The notes under the pieces: model-generated
Databases searched by the model: none
Told to the model about the DNA's origin: nothing
Seen by the model: only the letters and a program-made list of their open reading frames with translations
Shown here: piece after piece, positions 1-5,800 of the stretch
Position numbering within the stretch: the stretch's first letter is position 1
Layout: every line of letters starts with the position of its first letter
Translations under genes and position numbers: made by a program
Source: an uncultured Lachnospiraceae bacterium
GTDB taxonomy: Bacteria; Bacillota; Clostridia; Lachnospirales; Lachnospiraceae
Length of the DNA: 13,233 bases
Direction: 5' to 3'
NCBI GenBank assembly: GCA_910577065.1
Contig: CAJTLD010000041.1
Coordinates: 7,459 to 20,691 of the forward strand

Positions 1-183
1 GCGGAGGGGGCGGCAGGCGGCATACGGCGTTTTTTTCTGGAAGTGCGCGTTTCCAATACAGCCGCCGTCTGTCTGTATCAAAAATACGGATTTACGGTAC
101 GGGGGCGGCGCAAAAATTTTTATACGTCGCCCCGGGAAGATGCATATGTGATGAATTTTATCAGTGAGGAGGAAGCATGTTAG
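1..183 (+). CDS. rimI: Ribosomal protein S18-alanine N-acetyltransferase, C-terminal part
   Basis: Only the last 60 codons are present; the reading frame is open from base 1 and stops at TAG 181-183. The residues match the C-terminal part of the GNAT fold of RimI: an LEVRVSN strand, then AAVCLYQKYGF and GRRKNFYTSPREDAYVM, the usual region around the acetyl-CoA cleft. RimI acetylates the N-terminal alanine of ribosomal protein S18. Its stop overlaps the ATG of rnz by 7 bases. In Clostridia rimI commonly follows tsaE and tsaB and precedes tsaD, so those genes probably lie just before the window (inference). Another GNAT acetyltransferase is possible, but the motif match and the neighbourhood favour RimI. 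Confidence 0.88.
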   Translation, partial: AEGAAGGIRRFFLEVRVSNTAAVCLYQKYGFTVRGRRKNFYTSPREDAYVMNFISEEEAC

Positions 184-1088
184 ATGTATGTTTGCTGGGC
201 ACTGCAGGCATGATGCCGCTGCCGTACCGCTGGCTGACTGCGCTTTTGACCAGGTACAACGGCAGCAGCCTGCTGATTGACTGCGGGGAAGGAACCCAGA
301 TTGCAATGAAAGAACAGGGCCTTAGCTTTAAGCCTGTCGACGTAATTTGTTTTACGCATTATCATGCGGATCATATCAGCGGCCTGCCGGGACTTTTGCT
401 TACCATGGGCAATGCGGAACGTACAAAGCCGCTGACTTTAATAGGCCCAAAGGGGTTAGAGCGGGTTGTGGGCGCGCTTCGGACAATTGCGCCGGAACTG
501 CCGTTTGAAATCTGCTACCGGGAACTTTCATCCCCGTCAGAGGACATTGAAATAGAAGGCTACCATATCCATGCGTTCCGGGTCAGCCACAATGTCGTAT
601 GCTACGGATACAGCCTGCAGATAAAGCGGATTGGTAAATTTGATGTGGAACGCGCGCATTTGCAGCAAATCCCGCAGCGTTTCTGGAACCGCCTGCAGCA
701 TGGGCAGACGGTGGAAGAGGATGGGAAGCAATATACGCCGGATATGGTATTAGGCCCGCCCAGAAAGGGAATTAAAGTGACCTATTGTACGGACAGCAGG
801 CCTACGGAGGCAATCGCAGAGGCGGCAAAAGGATCGGATTTGTTTATCTGTGAAGGCATGTATGCGGAACAAGAAAAGATTGCCAAGGCAAAGCAGTATA
901 AACATATGACATTTTACGAAGCGGCGAAGCTTGCGGCGGACGCGTCTGTCAAAGAACTCTGGCTGACGCATTTCAGCCCGTCTTTGGTGCGCGCCGAGTC
1001 GTATATGCCCGAGGTCAGGAAGATTTTTGGCGAGGCGAGCCTGGGATTTGACGGACGGACGGCAGAACTGGATTTTAAGGAGGACTAA
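177..1088 (+). CDS. rnz: Ribonuclease Z (tRNA 3' endonuclease), MBL fold
   Basis: A 303-residue metallo-beta-lactamase-fold protein. RNase Z cuts the 3' trailer from tRNA precursors. The zinc ligands are visible: HYHADH at residues 61-66, His138 in VSHNV, Asp206 in YCTDSRP, His243 in KHMTF and His265 in LTHFSP. The GxPRKG segment near 194-199 and the region 150-195 fit the substrate-binding arm of the family. The length is normal. The N-terminal loop reads GTAGMMPLPYRWLTALLTRY, which differs from the usual GTxxGxPTxxRN motif and is a few residues longer. The ATG at 177 follows GGAGGA at 168-173, with a short spacing, and overlaps the rimI stop. The next gene begins 4 bases after its stop. Confidence 0.92.
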   Translation: MLDVCLLGTAGMMPLPYRWLTALLTRYNGSSLLIDCGEGTQIAMKEQGLSFKPVDVICFTHYHADHISGLPGLLLTMGNAERTKPLTLIGPKGLERVVGALRTIAPELPFEICYRELSSPSEDIEIEGYHIHAFRVSHNVVCYGYSLQIKRIGKFDVERAHLQQIPQRFWNRLQHGQTVEEDGKQYTPDMVLGPPRKGIKVTYCTDSRPTEAIAEAAKGSDLFICEGMYAEQEKIAKAKQYKHMTFYEAAKLAADASVKELWLTHFSPSLVRAESYMPEVRKIFGEASLGFDGRTAELDFKED

Positions 1089-1092
1089 TCGT

Positions 1093-1668
1093 ATGAAAAC
1101 AATAGGAAAGACAATCATTGCAGTACTTTGCATCGGATTGGTGGTAGGCGGCTTTTATCTGCTGTCAAACAAGAAAGCGTCCGGTGAGGCGGATAACGTA
1201 TCGGAAGTACAGAAAGTAATTTTAAAGGATTTGACCGGCGACGCTTATCCTGCCACGCCGCGGGAAGTGCTGAAATTATATAACCGTATTATGTGCTGTT
1301 ATTACAATGAAGAATATACGGAAGAAGAGTTTGAAAAACTGGCGGACCAAGCCAGATTGCTGATGGATCAGGAACTGGCCGACAATAACCCGGCCGAGCA
1401 GTATTACATGCAGGTAAAAGCCGAAGTAGAAAGCTACCGTTCCCAGAAAAAGACGATCAACAACGCTTCCGTAAGCGACACCAATGATGTGAAATTCGGC
1501 ACGGTGGACGGTGCAGAATGCGCTTATCTGGAATCTTCCTATTTTGTACGCCAAAAAAGCGGCTTTTCAAAAAGCATCCAGGAATATATACTGCGCAAGG
1601 ACGACGAGGGGAAATGGAAGATATTAGCCTATAACTTAAAAGAGGGAGAAACTGCGGAAGATGAATAG
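1093..1668 (+). CDS. Uncharacterised membrane-anchored protein, 191 aa
   Basis: Function not recognised. I chose ATG 1093 over the upstream in-frame ATG at 1027 because AAGGAGGA lies at 1079-1085 and the earlier start would sit well inside rnz. Residues 1-5 are basic, residues 6-24 form one hydrophobic segment (signal anchor or uncleaved signal), and the remaining part is hydrophilic and probably extracytoplasmic. Residues 45-100 look helical, and the C-terminal half (about 115-180) has alternating strand-like segments ending in DEGKWKILAYNL, reminiscent of the small NTF2-like or DUF4878-type extracellular folds. From memory, Lachnospiraceae proteins in this position are listed as DUF6715, but I cannot confirm it. 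The gene overlaps tsaD by 8 bases, which suggests co-translation but not a shared function. Confidence 0.8.
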   Translation: MKTIGKTIIAVLCIGLVVGGFYLLSNKKASGEADNVSEVQKVILKDLTGDAYPATPREVLKLYNRIMCCYYNEEYTEEEFEKLADQARLLMDQELADNNPAEQYYMQVKAEVESYRSQKKTINNASVSDTNDVKFGTVDGAECAYLESSYFVRQKSGFSKSIQEYILRKDDEGKWKILAYNLKEGETAEDE

Positions 1669-2689
1669 AAAGGAAGAAATCCGTATCCTGGCAGTGGAAA
1701 GCTCCTGTGACGAAACCGGAGCTGCAGTCGTTGTAAATGGGCGGGACGTGCGTTCCAACCTGATTTCTTCACAGATAGCGCTGCATACAATATACGGAGG
1801 GGTTGTGCCGGAGATTGCCTCCAGAAAGCACATTGAAAAGATCAACCAGGTAATTGCCGCTGCGCTTGACGAGGCGGGGATGACGCTGGACGATATAGAC
1901 GCCGTAGGGGTTACATACGGGCCGGGGTTGGTCGGCGCGCTTCTGGTAGGAGTGGCGGAAGCTAAGGCCATAAGCTATGCAAAAAAAATCCCTTTGATTG
2001 GTGTGCATCATATAGAAGGGCATATCTGCGCCAACTATATCGAAAACCCCGGTTTAAAGCCGCCGTTTTTATGCTTGGTGGCATCCGGCGGGCATACGCA
2101 TTTAGTCCGTGTGTCCGGATACGGCAGTTATGAAATCTTGGGGCGCACCTTAGATGATGCGGCTGGCGAAGCCTTTGATAAGGTTGCGCGCGCGATTGGG
2201 CTTGGCTATCCGGGCGGCCCTAAAATTGAAAAAGCTGCGCGTCAGGGCAGGCCGGATGCAATCCCGTTTCCCCGCGCGCACGTTGCGGGGGATGCTTACA
2301 ATTTTAGCTTCAGCGGTATGAAATCGGCTGTTTTGAATTATTTAAACAGCTGCCAGATGAAGGGGATTACGGCGGTGCAGGAAGATGTGGCGGCGTCCTT
2401 CCAGCAGGCTGTAATAGACGTGCTTACGGCCAATGTAAAGCGGGCATTCGAGGAAACGGGCGTAAAACAGTTTGCCATTGCAGGCGGCGTTGCTTCCAAT
2501 ACCGCTCTGCGCCAGGCAATGAAAGAACTCTGCGGGCAGTACCAGGTGGCGTTTTACCACCCGTCGCCCGTATTGTGTACGGACAATGCGGCTATGATTG
2601 GCGCGGCGGCGTATTACGACTATCTGGCCGGCAGGTTTGCAGGGCTGGATTTAAACGCCGTGCCGAATTTAAAACTGGGGGAGCGGTAA
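1661..2689 (+). CDS. tsaD: tRNA N6-threonylcarbamoyladenosine (t6A37) transferase TsaD
   Basis: A 342-residue ASKHA-fold protein of typical length. TsaD, working with TsaB and TsaE, transfers the threonylcarbamoyl group from its adenylate to A37 of ANN-decoding tRNAs in the cytoplasm. Visible motifs: AVESSCDETGAAV (11-23), the metal-binding HHIEGH with His117 and His121, SGGHTHLV (142-149), the nucleotide-binding GGVASN (275-280), and Asp308 in CTDNAAMIG as the third metal ligand. The start at 1661 overlaps the preceding gene by 8 bases. A weak GGGAG lies at 1643-1647, farther away than usual, and no better in-frame start exists before the conserved N-terminal strand. Its stop shares one base with the ispD start. 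Confidence 0.96.
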   Translation: MNRKEEIRILAVESSCDETGAAVVVNGRDVRSNLISSQIALHTIYGGVVPEIASRKHIEKINQVIAAALDEAGMTLDDIDAVGVTYGPGLVGALLVGVAEAKAISYAKKIPLIGVHHIEGHICANYIENPGLKPPFLCLVASGGHTHLVRVSGYGSYEILGRTLDDAAGEAFDKVARAIGLGYPGGPKIEKAARQGRPDAIPFPRAHVAGDAYNFSFSGMKSAVLNYLNSCQMKGITAVQEDVAASFQQAVIDVLTANVKRAFEETGVKQFAIAGGVASNTALRQAMKELCGQYQVAFYHPSPVLCTDNAAMIGAAAYYDYLAGRFAGLDLNAVPNLKLGER

Positions 2690-3381
2690 TGCAGAATGAA
2701 AAAGTAACGGCAATTGTGCTTGCCGGAGGAAGCGGCGCAAGAATGGGCGCTGCCTGCAAAAAGCAGTATATGCTGCTGGCGGGGCGTCCGCTCCTTTTTT
2801 ATGCCCTTCATGCGTTTGAACAAAGCGCCGTGGATGAGATTGTCCTGGTAACAAACGAGGCAGACTACTGCAGACAGGAGATTCTTGAAAAATACCGGAT
2901 TGGGAAAGTGAAAGAAATTGTGCCCGGGGGAGCCGAGCGGTATCATTCTGTGTATGCCGGCCTGCTGGCGGCGGAAGGCAGCCGTTACGTGCTCATTCAC
3001 GACGGGGCAAGGCCGTTTGTGACCCAGGATATTATAAGAGAGGCGGCAGAGGGCGCAAAGAGGTACCGGGCCTGCGCAGTGGGGATGCCGGTAAAAGATA
3101 CGGTTAAAATAGCAGATGAAAACGGGTTTGCGGCCCAGACGCCAAGGAGGGATACGGTCTGGCAGATGCAGACGCCGCAGGCGTTTTCTTATCCGCTCAT
3201 TTTAAAAGCGTATGAACGCGTACGCAAGGAGAATCCGGAAGGGATTACAGACGACGCAATGGTGGTGGAATATGCAGGGGAAGCGAAGGTAAAGCTGTTG
3301 CGGGGAAGCTACCGGAATATCAAAATTACAACGCCGGAGGATATGGCTTTGGCAAAATGCTTTCTTGGCGATCAGGTGTAA
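2689..3381 (+). CDS. ispD: 2-C-methyl-D-erythritol 4-phosphate cytidylyltransferase
   Basis: A 230-residue nucleotidyltransferase that joins CTP and methylerythritol phosphate to give CDP-methylerythritol, the third step of the MEP isoprenoid pathway. Motifs: LAGGSGARMG (11-20) and KKQY (24-27) for CTP binding, GGAERYHSV (80-88), HDGARPF (104-110), the GMPVKDTVK strand (132-140), QTPQAF (161-166), TDDAMVVE (187-194) and Lys212 in NIKITTPEDM. Length is typical. The frame stays open upstream to 2575 inside tsaD, but ATG 2689, in the TAATG junction with tsaD, gives the normal family N-terminus and implies translational coupling. It is the last gene of the block and is followed by a terminator. 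Confidence 0.95.
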   Translation: MQNEKVTAIVLAGGSGARMGAACKKQYMLLAGRPLLFYALHAFEQSAVDEIVLVTNEADYCRQEILEKYRIGKVKEIVPGGAERYHSVYAGLLAAEGSRYVLIHDGARPFVTQDIIREAAEGAKRYRACAVGMPVKDTVKIADENGFAAQTPRRDTVWQMQTPQAFSYPLILKAYERVRKENPEGITDDAMVVEYAGEAKVKLLRGSYRNIKITTPEDMALAKCFLGDQV

Positions 3382-3389
3382 CGGACTTG

Positions 3390-3433
3390 AAAGGCGCAGG
3401 GCCTGTACCGGATGGTTTGGCCCCGCGCCTTTT
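3390..3433. terminator. Hairpin terminator between convergent ispD and htpG
   Basis: A 14-bp stem pairs 3390-3403 (AAAGGCGCAGGGCC) with 3419-3432, with one A-C mismatch and a 15-base loop. A short T-run (3430-3433, then ATT) follows on the + strand, fitting rho-independent termination of the ispD operon. On the - strand the T-run is only three bases, so the hairpin would stop htpG transcripts less well, although it is the only terminator-like structure there. Confidence 0.82.
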
Positions 3434-3442
3434 ATTGCCGCT

Positions 3443-5542
3443 TTATTTTGCCAGCAGCATCATAATTTTATTGCTCCGCGCCACAAACTTTGTCATAGCG
3501 TCCGGTGCAAGCGGCTGGTTGCTGATCCGGGCAAGATCATACAGCTGCTCGCAGAAATCGTTTGCATATTCCGAATCCTTATGCTCTAAAATATATTTTA
3601 CAAGCTCGTGGTTTGTATTCAGCGTCAAGGTCTGATCCGCTCCAAACATGGAAGCGTCCATTCCCATGCCGCCCATCGAATACATTTTCATCATATCCTG
3701 CATCCTGCGTCCTTCTTCGGAAAGCGTAATCACAGAAGATATGCTGCTGTCCTTTAACCGTTCCGCTTTCACGGTTAGCTTGTCGTTATTTAGCGCCTTG
3801 TGGAACAGTTCGGAAAGCGTATCCGTCGCCTCTTTCAGATCTTCTTCGGTTCCTTCTTCTTTCAAAGACTCTGTTAAATCTGCGTCAATCCGCATAAATT
3901 TATATTTCTCGTTCCGTCTTTCAAGCTGCGAGATAAACGACGTATCAATGTTGTGGTCTAAGATCACGGCGTTCATGCCCTGCTCTTTGAACATCTTAAT
4001 ATACTGTCCCTGCTGGTTTAAATCCGTTACATAATAAATCACGCTGCGGTCGTCCTTTGGCTCTTCTTCTGCCGGGCCGTCTGCAGGGGTACCGTCCGCA
4101 TTTTCCACAATCGGCGTATCCTCTTCGGAAGCGTCCGCATCTTCCTGGTTTTCCGGTTCCTCTACCGGCTTTAACCATTCCGGAAGCGTCAGGTATTTAT
4201 CGTTGATATCTTTAAACAGGATGAAATCGTTGATCTTATCGCAGAATTTCTCGTCCTTTAAGCAGCCGAATTTAATAAACGGGCTGATGTCGTCCCAGTA
4301 TTTTTCGTAAGCTTCCTTTTCTGTTTTGCACATGCCAATCAGCTTGTCCGCAACTTTTTTCGTAATATAATCGGAAATCTTTTTGACAAAACCGTCGTTC
4401 TGCAAGGCGCTTCGGGATACGTTCAGCGGCAGATCCGGGCAGTCAATCACACCCTTTAAGAGCATTAAAAATTCCGGAATTACTTCTTTGATATTGTCGG
4501 CGACAAATACCTGGTTGTTGTAAAGCTTGATGGTTCCTTCAATAGAGTCGTATTCCGTATTGATTTTCGGGAAATAAAGAATCCCTTTCAAATTAAACGG
4601 ATAGTCCATGTTCAGATGGATCCAAAACAGCGGTTCCTTGTAATCCATAAATACCTTGCGGTAAAACGCCTTGTATTCTTCCTCCGTGCAGTCCTTCGGC
4701 GTTTTGGCCCAAAGAGGCGCGGTGTCGTTTAACGGGACGGGACGTTTTACAATTTTTAATTTCTCTTTGCGCGGGGAAATTTCTACCGTTTCTTTTTCGC
4801 CGTTTTCGTTTTCTTTTTCTTCCGTTTTCGCTTCTTCGATAATCGTTTCCACGACGGTATCCGTGTCGCGTTTGTCGTCCGGATCAATCGTTTCATATTC
4901 GGGTTCGGCGTTTGCCTTCTTTAAAAAGATTTCCGTCGGCATAAAGGAGCAGTATTTTTCGATAACTTCCCTTGCGCGGTATTCGTTGGCAAATTCCAGG
5001 CAGTCTTCGTTTAAGAAGAGGGTAATTTTCGTTCCGACGCCTTCCTTGATGCCGTCTGTCATCGAAAATTCTGTGCCGCCGTCGCATTCCCAGTGTACGG
5101 CCGAAGCGTCTTTCTGGTATGAGAGGGTGTCGATGTGCACAGCGTCCGCCACCATAAACGCAGAATAAAATCCCAGTCCGAAATGGCCGATAATCTGATC
5201 GTCATTCGCTTTATCCTTATATTTTTCCAAAAAGTCGTTTGCGCCGGAAAATGCGATCTGGTTAATGTATTCTTCTACCTCGTCTGCGGTCATGCCCAGC
5301 CCGTTGTCGGTGAAGGAAATGGTTTTGGCGTCCGGATCCACCTCAATTTCCACTTTTGGCTTGTAATCGTCCGGAAGTTCGTACTCGCCCATCATATCCA
5401 GCTTTTTCAGCTTTGTGATGGCGTCGCAGCCGTTTGAGATTAACTCACGGTAAAATATATCGTGATCGGAATAGAGCCATTTTTTGATGACCGGGAAAAT
5501 GTTTTCACTGTTAATTGATAAATTGCCATGTTTGTCTGCCAT
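3443..5542 (-). CDS. htpG: Molecular chaperone HtpG (Hsp90)
   Basis: A 699-residue Hsp90, an ATP-driven cytoplasmic chaperone dimer. The GHKL ATPase domain (about 1-210) shows Glu33, Asn37 and Asp40 in ELISNGCDA, DNGLGM (79-84), GHFGLGFYS (119-127) and GVGTKI (168-173). The middle domain carries the ATP-contacting Arg377 in LPLNVSRSALQ. The C-terminal dimerisation domain contains a Met-rich stretch at 614-633. It is about 75 residues longer than E. coli HtpG (624). The excess lies mainly in a charged stretch between the N and middle domains (about 211-265) and an acidic insert (about 460-498) near the middle/C-terminal boundary. ATG 5542 is preceded by AAAAGGAG at a good distance. A CIRCE operator upstream points to HrcA repression. 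Confidence 0.96.
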   Translation of the reverse strand: MADKHGNLSINSENIFPVIKKWLYSDHDIFYRELISNGCDAITKLKKLDMMGEYELPDDYKPKVEIEVDPDAKTISFTDNGLGMTADEVEEYINQIAFSGANDFLEKYKDKANDDQIIGHFGLGFYSAFMVADAVHIDTLSYQKDASAVHWECDGGTEFSMTDGIKEGVGTKITLFLNEDCLEFANEYRAREVIEKYCSFMPTEIFLKKANAEPEYETIDPDDKRDTDTVVETIIEEAKTEEKENENGEKETVEISPRKEKLKIVKRPVPLNDTAPLWAKTPKDCTEEEYKAFYRKVFMDYKEPLFWIHLNMDYPFNLKGILYFPKINTEYDSIEGTIKLYNNQVFVADNIKEVIPEFLMLLKGVIDCPDLPLNVSRSALQNDGFVKKISDYITKKVADKLIGMCKTEKEAYEKYWDDISPFIKFGCLKDEKFCDKINDFILFKDINDKYLTLPEWLKPVEEPENQEDADASEEDTPIVENADGTPADGPAEEEPKDDRSVIYYVTDLNQQGQYIKMFKEQGMNAVILDHNIDTSFISQLERRNEKYKFMRIDADLTESLKEEGTEEDLKEATDTLSELFHKALNNDKLTVKAERLKDSSISSVITLSEEGRRMQDMMKMYSMGGMGMDASMFGADQTLTLNTNHELVKYILEHKDSEYANDFCEQLYDLARISNQPLAPDAMTKFVARSNKIMMLLAK

Positions 5543-5622
5543 TTGTAAACACTCCTTTTCTGGTTTTGATCCGCCGCATTTTAAGCGGTTTTGCAGCTTT
5601 CGTTATTTCTCATGGAATACAT

Positions 5623-5649
5623 ATTATAACGTCAAAATGGAAAAGTCAA
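5623..5649 (-). promoter_or_regulatory. Predicted sigma-A promoter of htpG
   Basis: Read on the - strand: -35 TTGACT (5649-5644) and -10 TATAAT (5628-5623). The spacer is only 15 bases, though an overlapping TAATAT two bases further gives 17. Transcription would start near 5616, leaving a leader of about 74 bases. The CIRCE operator ends 7 bases upstream of the -35 box. Confidence 0.6.
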
Positions 5650-5656
5650 TAGAAAA

Positions 5657-5683
5657 TTAGCACTCTGTATGAATGAGTGCTAA
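5657..5683. promoter_or_regulatory. CIRCE element (HrcA operator)
   Basis: TTAGCACTC-N9-GAGTGCTAA, an exact match in both arms and spacer length to the CIRCE consensus bound by the heat-shock repressor HrcA. It lies 114 bases before the htpG start, just upstream of the predicted htpG -35 box, and also upstream of the divergent zinc-ribbon gene. HrcA is expected to repress htpG until heat or misfolded protein titrates GroEL. Any effect on the divergent gene is inference. Confidence 0.95.
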
Positions 5684-5698
5684 CAGAAAGAGGAAAAG

Positions 5699-5713
5699 CC
5701 TTGAAAATCAAGG
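5699..5713. promoter_or_regulatory. Small dyad CCTTGA-AAA-TCAAGG
   Basis: A perfect 6-bp inverted repeat with a 3-base spacer, between CIRCE and the promoter of the zinc-ribbon gene. It could be an operator half-site pair; no cognate regulator recognised. A dyad this short can arise by chance. Confidence 0.3.
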
Positions 5714-5731
5714 AATGCAAGATTTATTAAA

Positions 5732-5743
5732 ACTTTATAAAGT
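5732..5743. promoter_or_regulatory. Perfect palindrome ACTTTATAAAGT
   Basis: A 12-base perfect palindrome ending 4 bases before the predicted -35 box of the zinc-ribbon gene, a common position for an operator or activator site. No regulator recognised; AT-rich palindromes also arise by chance. Confidence 0.35.
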
Positions 5744-5747
5744 CTAC

Positions 5748-5776
5748 TTGACCGGAAATGCATTGCAGGTTATAGT
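5748..5776 (+). promoter_or_regulatory. Predicted sigma-A promoter of the zinc-ribbon repeat protein
   Basis: -35 TTGACC (5748-5753), a 17-base spacer and -10 TATAGT (5771-5776). Transcription would start near 5783, so the leader before ATG 5801 is only about 18 bases and consists of little more than the ribosome binding site AAAGGTG (5784-5790). Confidence 0.65.
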
Positions 5777-5800
5777 GAAAGGGAAAGGTGTGAGCTTATT

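Noticed and set aside
1027..1092. Longer start for the 191-aa membrane protein at ATG 1027.
   Set aside because: It would overlap rnz by 62 bases and put 22 hydrophilic residues before the signal anchor; ATG 1093 has a consensus AAGGAGGA.
2575..2688. Upstream in-frame extension of ispD.
   Set aside because: It lies inside tsaD and adds residues not found in IspD proteins; the TAATG junction gives the family N-terminus.
3357..3635. A + strand 92-codon frame over the ispD/htpG junction.
   Set aside because: It runs through the terminator and the antisense of the conserved HtpG C-terminus.
4671..5168. A 165-codon open frame on the + strand inside htpG.
   Set aside because: Ser/Phe-rich mirror of the acidic htpG codons, no family resemblance and no ribosome binding site noted.
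5571..5590. Small dyad GCCGCATTTTAAGCGG before htpG as a possible terminator or riboswitch stem.
   Set aside because: The stem has only 4 bp and sits within a normal-length leader; too weak to call.
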